NCBI RefSeq assembly: GCF_001905005.1
Contig: NZ_LWKZ01000025.1
Location: 558,001-622,000, forward strand
Source of the DNA: Streptomyces sp. CB02923
GTDB taxonomy: Bacteria > Actinomycetota > Actinomycetes > Streptomycetales > Streptomycetaceae
Length of the DNA stretch: 64,000 nucleotides
Direction of reading: 5' to 3'
Shown piece after piece: positions 32,141 through 40,345 of the stretch. The position numbers and the translations under genes were made by a program. Under the pieces are notes generated by a model that worked only from the letters and a program-made list of their open reading frames with translations, made no database searches and was not told where the DNA came from. Position 1 is the stretch's first letter, and each line of letters starts with the position of its first letter.

Positions 32141-34006
32141 ATGAACGACGCCGCCCCCGCCCCGAACACCCCGCGCCGCGCCCGTGTCCGCGCCCCCGAG
32201 CTGATCGGCAAGGGCGGCTGGCTGAACACCGGCGGCAAGGAGTACACCCTCACCGACCTGCGAGGACGCATCGTCATCCTCGACTTCTGGACCTTCTGCT
32301 GCGTGAACTGCCTGCACGTCCTGGACGAGCTGCGGGAGCTGGAGGAGCGGCACCGGGACACCGTCGTGATCATCGGGGTGCACTCGCCGAAGTTCGTGCA
32401 CGAGGCCGAGCACCAGGCCGTGGTGGACGCCGTCGAGCGGTACGAGGTCGAGCACCCGGTGCTGGACGACCCGGAGCTGGCCACCTGGAAGCAGTACGCG
32501 GTGCGCGCCTGGCCGACGCTGGTCGTCATCGACCCCGAGGGGTACGTCGTCGCCCAGCACGCCGGCGAGGGGCACGCGCACGCCATCGAGACGCTGGTGG
32601 CGGAGCTGGAGGCCGAGCACGAGGCCAAGGGCACGCTGCGGCGCGGCGACGGCCCGTACGTGCCGCCGGAGCCGGTCGCCACCGACCTGCGCTTCCCCGG
32701 CAAGGCGCTGCGCCTGCCCGGCGGCACGTTCCTGGTCTCCGACACCACCCGGCACCAGCTCGTGGAGCTGGCCGCGGACGGCGAGACCGTACTGCGCCGG
32801 ATCGGCAGCGGCGAGCGCGGCCTCGGCCCGGACTCCTTCAGCGAGCCGCAGGGACTGGCGCTGCTTCCGGACGGCAGGATCGCCGTCGCCGACACCGTCA
32901 ACCACGCGATCCGCACGTTCGACCCGGAGAGCGGCGAGATCACGACCGTGGCCGGCACCGGCAAGCAGTGGTGGCAGGGCTCCGCGACCACCGGCCCCGC
33001 CCTCGCCGTCGATCTGTCCTCGCCGTGGGACGTGGCCTGGTGGCAGGACCGGCTGTGGATCGCGATGGCGGGCGTACACCAGCTGTGGACGTACGACCCG
33101 GCCACGGAAACCGTCGAGGCGGTCGCCGGTACGACGAACGAAGGCCTCGTCGACGGCCCCGCCGCCGAGGCGTGGTTCGCGCAGCCGTCCGGGCTGGCGG
33201 CGGGCGGCGACCGGCTGTGGGTCGCGGACTCCGAGACCAGCGCGGTGCGCTGGCTCGACACCGACCTCGTCGTGCACACGGCGGTCGGCACCGGACTGTT
33301 CGACTTCGGGCACCGCGACGGCGACGCGGCCCAGGCGCTGCTCCAGCACCCGCTGGGCGTCACCGCGCTGCCCGACGGCTCGGTGGCCGTCTCCGACACG
33401 TACAACCACGCGCTGCGCCGCTACGACCCGGCGACCGGCCAGGTCACCACGCTCGCCACCGACCTGCGCGAGCCGTCGGACGCGGTGCTCGTGGGCGGCG
33501 ACGGCTCCGGCGACCCGGACATCGTCGTCGTCGAGTCGGCGCGGCACCGGCTGACCCGGCTGCGGCTGCCCGAGGAGGCCGTACGGGTCGAATCGGTCGC
33601 GCACCGCACGCAGCGCGCGGCGACCGAGGTCGGCCCCGGCAAGCTACGCCTGGACGTCGTCTTCCAGGCCCCGGCGGGCCAGAAGCTGGACCTCCGGTAC
33701 GGCCCGTCCACCCGGCTGCTGGTCAGCTCCACGCCCCCGGAGCTGCTGGCTTCCGGCGACGGCGCGGACACCGACCTCAGCCGCGAACTGGTCCTCGCGG
33801 ACGGCGTGACGGAGGGCGTGCTGCACGTCTCCGCGATGGCGGCGTCCTGCGACGACGACCCGGCGATCGAGTACCCCGCCTGCCATGTGCACCAGCAGGA
33901 CTGGGGCGTCCCGGTACGGGTCGTCGACGGCGGCACGGGGCGGCTGGCGCTGGTGCTGGCGGGGATGGACGAGGCGGGCGAGGCGGGCGAGGCGACCGCC
34001 GGGTGA
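32141..34006 (+). CDS. Thioredoxin-like / NHL-repeat protein (NHLRC2-like)
   Basis: A 621-residue cytoplasmic protein. An N-terminal thioredoxin-like domain (about 15-165) has LDFWTFCCVNCLHVL, with Cys pair CCVNC in place of CGPC, and AWPTLVVIDPEG with the cis-Pro. An NHL-repeat beta-propeller follows (about 175-500; SEPQGLALLPDGRIAVADTVNHAI, GVTALPDGSVAVSDTYNHAL), then a small beta domain. The architecture is that of NHLRC2, found in bacteria and animals. The biochemical role is not established; the propeller probably binds a partner and the Cys pair a redox target. Confidence 0.88.
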   Translation: MNDAAPAPNTPRRARVRAPELIGKGGWLNTGGKEYTLTDLRGRIVILDFWTFCCVNCLHVLDELRELEERHRDTVVIIGVHSPKFVHEAEHQAVVDAVERYEVEHPVLDDPELATWKQYAVRAWPTLVVIDPEGYVVAQHAGEGHAHAIETLVAELEAEHEAKGTLRRGDGPYVPPEPVATDLRFPGKALRLPGGTFLVSDTTRHQLVELAADGETVLRRIGSGERGLGPDSFSEPQGLALLPDGRIAVADTVNHAIRTFDPESGEITTVAGTGKQWWQGSATTGPALAVDLSSPWDVAWWQDRLWIAMAGVHQLWTYDPATETVEAVAGTTNEGLVDGPAAEAWFAQPSGLAAGGDRLWVADSETSAVRWLDTDLVVHTAVGTGLFDFGHRDGDAAQALLQHPLGVTALPDGSVAVSDTYNHALRRYDPATGQVTTLATDLREPSDAVLVGGDGSGDPDIVVVESARHRLTRLRLPEEAVRVESVAHRTQRAATEVGPGKLRLDVVFQAPAGQKLDLRYGPSTRLLVSSTPPELLASGDGADTDLSRELVLADGVTEGVLHVSAMAASCDDDPAIEYPACHVHQQDWGVPVRVVDGGTGRLALVLAGMDEAGEAGEATAG

Positions 34007-34059
34007 CGCGGGGCGGCGTGCGGCCCGGGACCACCCGGCCGCGCCCGCCCCCTCACCCC

Positions 34060-34728
34060 CTACCCCTTCGGCTTCGTGTAGCTCTCCGCACGGTTCAGCG
34101 TGCTCTGCCAGTACGTGACCTGCGAGGCGCCGACCGCCACCGGCGCGTTACGGAAGTCGACGCGCTGCGGCGGCCCCTTCGGGGAGCCGTTCAGGTCGCT
34201 GCCGCTGAACTCGATCGTCGCGTACGTCTTCTTGCCGCTGCCCTTCTGGGCGGCGGTGGCGGTGGGGATGCTCGCCCAGACGGTGCCCTTGGGGCGGACG
34301 GTCTCCACGTCCCCACCCATCACATTGCTGCCCTTGAGCAGCGGCAGCGGGTCCTTGGCACCGCCGAAGCGGATCAGCGGGTGGTTGTAGACCAGGCAGG
34401 AGCGGGTGCTGCTGGTGTTCACGGCCTTGATCACGACATGGTCGTTCGGCGCGTGCGAGTACACCTCGAACCGGAACATGCCGGGCCCGCACGCCCGCGC
34501 ACCCCGCGAACCGGCCACCGCGCCGGCGCCCGCGCCCGCCGCCGCGCCACCACCGATGATCTTTTTCTTCTTGCTCTTCGACGAGGACTTCGACGACTTC
34601 GACGACGACTTCTTCGCGCTCTTCGAATTCCCGGAACACCCGGTCAGAGCGAGCGACCCGGCCATCGCAACGGCCAGCGCCGCGTACGCGGCGGAGCGAC
34701 GGGAGCGGCGAGATCGGCGTGCGGTCAT
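34060..34728 (-). CDS. DUF4232 lipoprotein, copy 1
   Basis: A 222-residue secreted lipoprotein. MTARRSRRSRRS is a very basic N-region, then a hydrophobic stretch and lipobox LALTGC with Cys31. A Ser/Lys linker (KSSSKSSKSSSKSKKKK) and a Gly/Ala stretch lead to the DUF4232 beta domain (about 88-222; NDHVVIKAVNTSSTRSC, SQVTYWQSTLN). The ATG at 34728 is preceded by GGGGGAA. The function of DUF4232 is unknown. It resembles the protein at 38281. The strongly basic linker may sit on the negative wall. A GC-rich imperfect hairpin (about 34020-34045) lies beyond its end, between convergent genes. Confidence 0.83.
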   Translation of the reverse strand: MTARRSRRSRRSAAYAALAVAMAGSLALTGCSGNSKSAKKSSSKSSKSSSKSKKKKIIGGGAAAGAGAGAVAGSRGARACGPGMFRFEVYSHAPNDHVVIKAVNTSSTRSCLVYNHPLIRFGGAKDPLPLLKGSNVMGGDVETVRPKGTVWASIPTATAAQKGSGKKTYATIEFSGSDLNGSPKGPPQRVDFRNAPVAVGASQVTYWQSTLNRAESYTKPKG

Positions 34729-35092
34729 GAGTTCCCCCAGTGATGTCACTGCGATCGGCATTACGGGTGCGGCGGTGGTGCGTGTGACGGTGTCATGGCA
34801 CGAACACCATAGCGAGTGGTCCTCGATACGCCAGTGCCCGTCGGCGGGCGCTCCGTCATCAATGACCGGCGTTGTCGCATTTCTTCGTCATGCGGGGCGA
34901 TGCGTGGAGGGCCACTCGATTGCATTGATCACGTGCGGGAAAATGTCGCCTTTTCGGGGCGGGTATCGACCGGTGCGTCGGCGCGTCGGTGCATTTCGCA
35001 ATCCGGGTGATCTGTTCACCCTTGGCGTGTCAGTGGCAGGACCTACCATCGAAGTACAGCCGCTGAGCCTGATCGAACCCACCGAGGTGATC
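34729..35092. promoter_or_regulatory. Divergent promoter region, lipoprotein / XRE regulator
   Basis: A 364-base gap with no gene. A possible promoter for the regulator is TTGGCG (35022-35027), 16 bases, TACCAT (35044-35049), followed by a 40-base leader. The middle is lower in GC than its surroundings. No clear palindrome was found. Confidence 0.4.
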
Positions 35093-36295
35093 GTGAGCAA
35101 CTGGGCCGACTTGACGAACGGTAAGCGCATCAAGCACCTGCGCGGCTCCGACCTGACACAGCAGGGGCTCGCCGAGGCCGCGGGCGTATCGCTCGCCCTG
35201 GTGCAGAAAGCCGAGCAGGATCGTGGCGAGCTGTCCGTCGGTTCGTTGCTGAAGCTCGCCGGCGCGCTGAACTCGGACGTGTCCGTGATCCTGGGCCAGC
35301 AGGCACCGCGCCGGGGCGCGAGCCGGGACACCAGGGCCGCTCTGCGGCGCCTCTCCGACGCGGTGCACGAGAGTGCGCTGGGGGACTGGGAGGGTGCCGG
35401 AGAGCCGAGCACGCTCGGCGAACTGTCGGCCGCTCACCAGCGCGTGGAGGCCACCTATTGGCGCGGCGACTACGGTGAGCTGAGCGAACTCATTGCCAAG
35501 GTGCTGCTGGAAGGGACTGCCCGGTACGGGCAGGCGACGGGGCATGAGCGTGAACGTCTGGGATCGGTCCTCGCCGGTACCTATCAGTTCGCTTCGTCGG
35601 CCGCGATTCTCCTCGGCCAGCGCGACCTCGCCCTGAGCGCGCTCACCTCTGCGCGCCGCCTGGCGGAAGACTCCGGTGACGGCGTGCTGACCGCGCTCCT
35701 GGAGTCGACGTTGTCGTGGATTCACCTGCGGAGCGCGAAAGTATCCCGGGCGGTTGCCGTCGCCGAGCGTGCCGCGCTGCGGATCGAGCCGTCGTTCAGC
35801 AAGGCGTCCGGCCCGCAACTGCTCGCGTACGGCCGTCTGATGATCTCTGCGGCCGTCGCCGCCTCGCGACGGGGCGATTCCGTATCCGCGGATGACTACC
35901 TGTCGCAGGCGCATGCGGCAGCGGCGAGGCTCGGCCGCGATGTGGCGTTGTACGGCACACATTTCGGGCCCACCGCGGCGAACACCGAGGCCGTGGGAAT
36001 CGCCGTGGCGCTCGGAAACCACGGAAAGGCACTGAATCTGGCCGCTCGCACAGAACTGCCTCCTTCCATGCCCAAACTCGCGCGAAACCGCTACAAGCTC
36101 GACGTCGCCCTCGCCCAGTGCGGCACCGGCCTCCACGAGCAGGCAGGCGACACACTGGTCGAAGTGGGACTCGACGCTCCGGAGTGGGTCAGGCACCAGG
36201 CGCTGCCCGCCGTCATCGGGAAGCGGCTGGCGAAGGTCTCGACGGCGCGTGTCCGGAGGATCGGCGAGGTGATCGGCGTGCCCTTGATCGTGTGA
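35093..36295 (+). CDS. XRE-family regulator with TPR-like C-terminal part
   Basis: A 400-residue regulator. The N-terminal HTH (about 8-62) includes KRIKHLRGSDLTQQGLAEAAG and LVQKAEQDRGELSVGSLLKLAGAL. The remaining 320 residues are helical repeats of TPR type (AAHQRVEATYWRGDYGELSEL, LALSALTSARRLAEDSGD, ARNRYKLDVALAQ). Such proteins often respond to peptide or protein partners. GTG at 35093 is chosen since CGAGGTGA precedes it; GTG at 35087 is possible. Codons are less G/C-biased than the neighbours. It is followed by a resolvase-like gene and a tiny CxxC gene, which probably form a unit with it. Confidence 0.82.
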   Translation: MSNWADLTNGKRIKHLRGSDLTQQGLAEAAGVSLALVQKAEQDRGELSVGSLLKLAGALNSDVSVILGQQAPRRGASRDTRAALRRLSDAVHESALGDWEGAGEPSTLGELSAAHQRVEATYWRGDYGELSELIAKVLLEGTARYGQATGHERERLGSVLAGTYQFASSAAILLGQRDLALSALTSARRLAEDSGDGVLTALLESTLSWIHLRSAKVSRAVAVAERAALRIEPSFSKASGPQLLAYGRLMISAAVAASRRGDSVSADDYLSQAHAAAARLGRDVALYGTHFGPTAANTEAVGIAVALGNHGKALNLAARTELPPSMPKLARNRYKLDVALAQCGTGLHEQAGDTLVEVGLDAPEWVRHQALPAVIGKRLAKVSTARVRRIGEVIGVPLIV

Positions 36296-36388
36296 GTCGT
36301 ACGGAGCATACGAGCCGAGACCGGTGAAGGGCTTCGGTCCTACGCTCCGCCACTTCACTGTGAGCGACCTCATCGGCACGCTTGGTAC

Positions 36389-36874
36389 ATGAATGGTGTG
36401 GGAAGCGGACAGAGGCAGGAACGGACAGGACTCCGCCGAACCGGAGACGACCTGAGACGCCGTCGGGCACTTGCGGACGCGGCGGGAGGCATGTGGCCGG
36501 ACGAGGCCGACGTCCCTACCGAGCCCGACGGGATCGCCCGCTTCCGCTGCGTCATCTACCTGTGCGGTGCCCCCGGAACAGACCTCCGCACGCCCCGCGA
36601 GGGATGCACCGAGTACGCCGAGGCGTTCGGGTGGGAGATCTCCGACGTGGTCGAGGAGCACGCGGGGTCGCTGCCCCCTGAGCTACGCGACGGGCTGCGG
36701 CGAGCAGTCGAGCGGGTGCAGCGCGGCGAAGCCGGTGCCGTGCTCACGGCGTGGCGCTCGATGATCTCTCCCGTACCTCAGGAGTACGACGCGACAGCGC
36801 GCGAGATCGAAAAGGCCGGCGGTTTCCTGCACGTCCAGGGCTACGTTCACCAGCGCGAGGACCGAAAGCCGTGA
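36389..36874 (+). CDS. Resolvase-like fold protein lacking the catalytic serine
   Basis: A 161-residue protein. After an Arg-rich N-terminus, residues about 52-150 follow the layout of a serine-recombinase N-terminal domain: RCVIYLCGAP (first strand), GCTEYAEAFGWEISDVVEEH (helix and second strand), RDGLRRAVERVQRGEAGAVLT, then AWRSMISPVPQEYDATAREIEKAGGFLHV. In active enzymes the first strand ends in Arg-x-Ser; here the Ser is absent, and no DNA-binding tail follows. It may be a regulatory or structural relative. The stop overlaps the next GTG start (GTGA). This assignment rests on pattern only and should be checked by structure prediction. Confidence 0.6.
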   Translation: MNGVGSGQRQERTGLRRTGDDLRRRRALADAAGGMWPDEADVPTEPDGIARFRCVIYLCGAPGTDLRTPREGCTEYAEAFGWEISDVVEEHAGSLPPELRDGLRRAVERVQRGEAGAVLTAWRSMISPVPQEYDATAREIEKAGGFLHVQGYVHQREDRKP

Positions 36875-37041
36875 ACCTCCCGCAAGAAGACATGAGCCGC
36901 CCACCCGTCCCCGCCCCAGGCTGCGAGACCTGCACAGCACTCGCCGCGCAACGAGCCGACGCCAGGGCCCGGCGGGACGGCAGCGCGGAGACCGACGCCA
37001 ACGTGCTCCTGCGCCATCACCAACGACGGGAGCATCACTGA
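36871..37041 (+). CDS. Small CxxC/His-rich protein, copy B
   Basis: A 56-residue protein read from GTG at 36871, which overlaps the previous stop by four bases (GTGA); an ATG at 36892 is the alternative. It has GCETCTALAAQRADARA, SAETDANVLLRHH and a His-rich end (RREHH). It is similar to the protein at 31869. CxxC and His could form a metal site. Position in the XRE/resolvase-like unit suggests a partner role. The function is unknown. Confidence 0.65.
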   Translation: MNLPQEDMSRPPVPAPGCETCTALAAQRADARARRDGSAETDANVLLRHHQRREHH

Positions 37042-37051
37042 TGGCGGGCCG

Positions 37052-37801
37052 CTACGCGTCCTGCCCCAACCGGTACACCGAGACGTGTGACCCCGACTCC
37101 GCTGTGAATTCGGTGCCGCTCCAGTCCGCGTGGCGGGACTCCAGGGTGAAGTCGGCCAGTTGGGCCATGAGGTCGAGTTCTGCGGGCCAGATGTAGCGGT
37201 GTGGGCTGCGGGACAGGTGGGCCTGGCCGTCTTCGGTGTAGCGGAAGTGGTGGGAGATGAGGTGTTGGTTGAGGGGGTCGTAGGTGTCTACGCCGAGGTA
37301 GCCGGGGGTTGATTCGAAGACCACCGCTTGCTGGCCGGGCGGGAGTTGGCGCAGTTCCGGGACTCCCAGTTCGATGACGAACCGGCCGCCCGGGGTGAGG
37401 TGGCGGGCGGCGTTGCGGAAGCAGGCGACCTGTTCGGCCTGGGTGAGGAGGTTGGAGATGGTGTTGAAGACGAGGTAGACGAGCTGGTACGGGCCGGGGG
37501 CCGAGGCGGTCGCCATGTCGCCGACGACCACCGGGACGGTCGTCTCGTCCGCCTTGGTGCGCAGTTGGTCGATCATCGGCTGGGACAGCTCGATGCCGGT
37601 GACCGGGACGCCGCGGCGCGCGAGCGGTACGGCTACGCGGCCGGTGCCGACGGCGAACTCCAGCGCCCGGCCGCCGCCCGCGAGTTCCGCGAGGCGGTCC
37701 ACGGCGGGGGTCAGCACCTCCGGTGCGAACATGCCGGTGCCGGGCGTGTCGTAACTCCGAGCGGTTTCCGCGTCCCAGATTTCTTCCTGTCGCAGGGGCA
37801 T
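37052..37801 (-). CDS. Class I SAM-dependent methyltransferase
   Basis: A 249-residue methyltransferase. Motif I is LEFAVGTGRVAVPLA, the acidic residue at the end of strand 2 is in VTGIELSQPMID, and VVVGDMATA and GGRFVIELGVPEL are motifs II-III. The N-terminal helix EEIWDAETARSYDTPGTGMF is typical of small-molecule methyltransferases. The substrate is unknown. ATG at 37801 is chosen; GTG at 37810 would leave almost no space for the AAGGA ribosome site. It converges with the CxxC gene 10 bases away. Confidence 0.85.
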   Translation of the reverse strand: MPLRQEEIWDAETARSYDTPGTGMFAPEVLTPAVDRLAELAGGGRALEFAVGTGRVAVPLARRGVPVTGIELSQPMIDQLRTKADETTVPVVVGDMATASAPGPYQLVYLVFNTISNLLTQAEQVACFRNAARHLTPGGRFVIELGVPELRQLPPGQQAVVFESTPGYLGVDTYDPLNQHLISHHFRYTEDGQAHLSRSPHRYIWPAELDLMAQLADFTLESRHADWSGTEFTAESGSHVSVYRLGQDA

Positions 37802-37893
37802 GGCGTACACGATCCTTGCGGCGGCCGTGGGTGTCGAATGGTTTTACGGGTGGCGGGAGTTGGCCGGTGGCGTGTGTGCGTTGCCGTCAGCGG

Positions 37894-38124
37894 TCAGTCG
37901 TCGTAGTGCATCCGGTGGGTCTCCTCGACCACCGGGGCAGCCGGGCTCGGCGGCTGCATGCGGCGGCGCTTGAAGATGCTGACGTACGCAGCGATGCCGA
38001 TGATGCCGACCGCCATGAGGATCAGGCCGACGAGGTGGAGATTGACTCCGGCCATCTGCCAGTCCACCGCGAAGGTCAGGATGCCGCCCAGCGCGAGCAG
38101 GCCGATGCACCATCCGATGCCCAT
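37894..38124 (-). CDS. DUF6458 small membrane protein
   Basis: A 76-residue protein with two membrane segments (IGWCIGLLALGGILTFAV and LVGLILMAVGIIGIAAYVSIF) joined by WQMAGVNLH, then a basic KRRR and a Pro-rich tail. This pattern is the DUF6458 family common in actinobacteria. The function is unknown. Upstream lies a 14-bp tandem duplication. Confidence 0.85.
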   Translation of the reverse strand: MGIGWCIGLLALGGILTFAVDWQMAGVNLHLVGLILMAVGIIGIAAYVSIFKRRRMQPPSPAAPVVEETHRMHYDD

Positions 38125-38143
38125 GGTTGTGCCTCCGTACGCA

Positions 38144-38171
38144 ATTGGATGTTCCGGATTGGATGTTCCGG
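38144..38171. repeat. 14-bp direct tandem repeat
   Basis: attggatgttccgg occurs twice head to tail, 20 bases upstream of the DUF6458 start codon, in its likely promoter. Confidence 0.85.
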
Positions 38172-38280
38172 GCCGGTCGTTGCCCGGGTACCCGGGGCCG
38201 GAGGTGCCAATCGCGGGAGGGTGTATGCGGGGGAGGGAGGGTAGTTGAGGCAGTTGAGGGGGGTACGGGGGTTGTGGGTG

Positions 38281-38973
38281 TTACGGGTGGACTGACTGGT
38301 TCACGTCGTAGGTCCAGAAAGTTACCTGCGCGTCGTTGCCGATGCGGACGCCGCCGGGGAGCCGTACGTGCGCGCCGGCGCCGGGTATGCCGCGGCCGTG
38401 GTGGTCGGTGAAGCCGACCGTCAGGGTGCTCGCCTCGTGGCCGGAGCCGTCGGGGGACGGGGTGAGGGCGGCGTACGCGGTGCCGCCCGGGGCGAGGGTG
38501 AGCGGCGCGGGAGGGGCGGCCTTGCCGTGCGGGCCGGTGGCCGGGACCGTGCTGCCGGCCCGCAGGTGCGGGAAGCCGTACAGGTCGCAGGCCGCGCTGG
38601 AGACGTTGGTGACCTGGAGCAGGAGGTGGCCGGGCGGCTGGGGGAGCGGCTTGGCCGCGACCACGACCTTCGAGGGGTCGCAGGCCGGGTGGCTGCCGCT
38701 GCTGGCGGTCAGATCCGTATGGGAGCTGCTGGGCATTCCCGGGCCCAGCGGCTCGTCCGAGCCTCCGGAGTCCTTGCCGAAGGGGTGGAACGGCTTGGCG
38801 TCGCTGGTCTTGAGCGCCTGCTGCCCGCCGCAGGCGCTGAGCAGGCCGAGCGCGGCCGTCGCGGTGAGCCCGGCGGCGACGGCGCGCAGCATACGGGTAC
38901 GGGGACGCCCGCCGACGGCACGGCGACGGGCGCGGCGGGCGGTGGCGGCCTCCGTGACGGTGTCGCGCGGCAT
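38281..38973 (-). CDS. DUF4232 lipoprotein, copy 2
   Basis: A 230-residue lipoprotein with basic N-region, hydrophobic stretch and lipobox LLSAC (Cys48). A Ser/Gly/Pro linker leads to the DUF4232 domain (about 95-230; GHLLLQVTNVSSAAC, PHLRAGS, AQVTFWTYDVNQ). GGGAGA lies before the ATG at 38973. It is a paralogue of the lipoprotein at 34060. A role at the cell surface is expected; the exact function is unknown. Confidence 0.84.
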   Translation of the reverse strand: MPRDTVTEAATARRARRRAVGGRPRTRMLRAVAAGLTATAALGLLSACGGQQALKTSDAKPFHPFGKDSGGSDEPLGPGMPSSSHTDLTASSGSHPACDPSKVVVAAKPLPQPPGHLLLQVTNVSSAACDLYGFPHLRAGSTVPATGPHGKAAPPAPLTLAPGGTAYAALTPSPDGSGHEASTLTVGFTDHHGRGIPGAGAHVRLPGGVRIGNDAQVTFWTYDVNQSVHP

Positions 38974-39089
38974 GGGATCTCCCGGGGTCGCTGCGGTTGC
39001 TCCATGGTGTGATGCCACCCTGACGTGCTCCCCTGCCGCCTGGCTAACGCTTGCCTAACGGAACCGGCGCGGTGCTGCCGGGCCCTGCC

Positions 39090-40142
39090 TCAGCAGAGCC
39101 CGCCGGAGACGATGCGCAGCGCGCCGCCCGCGTTCTCGTCGTCGGTGCCGAGCACGCCACGGCGGGAGTGCGGCAGGCAGGCCAGTGCCTCTATTTTGTG
39201 GCCGGTGTAGCGGCCGAGGGACTCCGGGGCACGCCGTACGGACAGCCGTACCGTGCCCTTGCGGTCGACGGTCACCCTGCCCGCATCGTAGACGGCGGAG
39301 TCGAAGGGGCCGTCGTCGCCGTGGTCCGAGGCCGAGGAGACCTTGAGCGCTCCGGACGCGGAGATCTTCACGTCGCTTATGTGCCGTACGTGCGCGGCGG
39401 GGTACGGAGCCCGGAACGTCGCCGTGACCGGCTTGGCGAAGGTGCGGCGGGCGAGGTCCAGTCCGGCGGCGTGCAGAGTGCCGGGGCGGTCGTCCTCGCC
39501 GCGGTCGGCCCATACGGCGACGAGCCGGTGGCCCTGGGAGGAGAGCGCGAAACCCTCGTAGTTGTCGTCCTCCGACGCGCCGGGGACGGTGAAGGTGCCG
39601 AGGGTGCGCGCCACGCCTGCTGCCGTGTCCAGGCGCAGGTGGTAGCCCTTGCCGGCGCTGGTCAGGGCGACGTATTCGCCGGTCCTGCCGGGGACCGCGT
39701 CGAGGGCCTCCAGGTCGGCGGGGGCCTTGCTGCCCTTCCAGGCCAGCGGCCGTACCTGGGGCCGGTCGCCGGGCCGCAGGTGTATGACGGCCAGCCGGTT
39801 CTCGCCGGGCTCCTTGTTGTCGCGGGCCACGAGGAGGTCGGTGCCGTCCGCGTACGAGCCGGTGCTGCCCCCGTACGAGCCAGTGCTGCCTGCCCGCGAG
39901 CCGGTGCTGCCCGCGTGCGAATCCGGGCTGCCCGCCCGGGGGCCCGGTATGACGGCCATGCCGCTGATGCCCGACGTGATGCCGTCGCCCACCTGCTGCC
40001 AGGCCGGGGCGCGGACCGCGGTCCGTGAACCGGCGTCGGCGGGCCGGGCGGTGGCGGTCCGCGCGGTGGCGGTCTGGGCGGCGACGAGGGGCGCCGTGCA
40101 GGCGAGGGCGGCGGCCGCGGCGAGGTACCGACTTTTGATCAT
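39090..40142 (-). CDS. Secreted beta-propeller-like protein, hypothetical
   Basis: A 350-residue exported protein. The signal peptide is MIKSRYLAAAAALACTAPLVAA. The mature part has strand-rich repeats (LLVARDNKEPGENRLAVIHL, EYVALTSAGKGYHLRLDT, HRLVAVWADRGED), and ends in KIEALACLPHSRRGVLGTDDENAGG, so a propeller of the esterase-like or phytase-like sort is plausible. Near residues 70-98 are four 7-residue repeats (AGSTGSR, AGSTGSY, GGSTGSY), with matching 21-bp DNA repeats. Two cysteines close to the C-terminus may pair. The family was not identified with certainty. Confidence 0.65.
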   Translation of the reverse strand: MIKSRYLAAAAALACTAPLVAAQTATARTATARPADAGSRTAVRAPAWQQVGDGITSGISGMAVIPGPRAGSPDSHAGSTGSRAGSTGSYGGSTGSYADGTDLLVARDNKEPGENRLAVIHLRPGDRPQVRPLAWKGSKAPADLEALDAVPGRTGEYVALTSAGKGYHLRLDTAAGVARTLGTFTVPGASEDDNYEGFALSSQGHRLVAVWADRGEDDRPGTLHAAGLDLARRTFAKPVTATFRAPYPAAHVRHISDVKISASGALKVSSASDHGDDGPFDSAVYDAGRVTVDRKGTVRLSVRRAPESLGRYTGHKIEALACLPHSRRGVLGTDDENAGGALRIVSGGLC

Positions 40143-40345
40143 GCGCAGACGGTAGGGGGTCCCGGCCGGGAAGGGAACCGTTCATGGGGAAGGAGGGGAG
40201 CGGGGGCTCTCGGAAGGTACGGGTTCGTCGGCTCCCGTCCGTTTCCGCCCCCCGTACCTGCCGCTGCCGTACCTGCCGCTGCCGTTGGAGCCGCCCCGTC
40301 CCCCGTACCCATGGTTGAGGCCGCCCCCGTACCGGCCTCCGCCCC
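40143..40345. other. Region beyond SARP stop, open in the -1 frame
   Basis: No independent gene is supported. On the minus strand it stays open from the end of the SARP gene to 40182 in the -1 frame and would encode a Gly/Arg/Tyr-rich tail (about 60 residues, for example GSGRYGSGRYGGRKR). 15-bp direct repeats of cgtacctgccgctgc lie at about 40252-40281. Confidence 0.5.
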
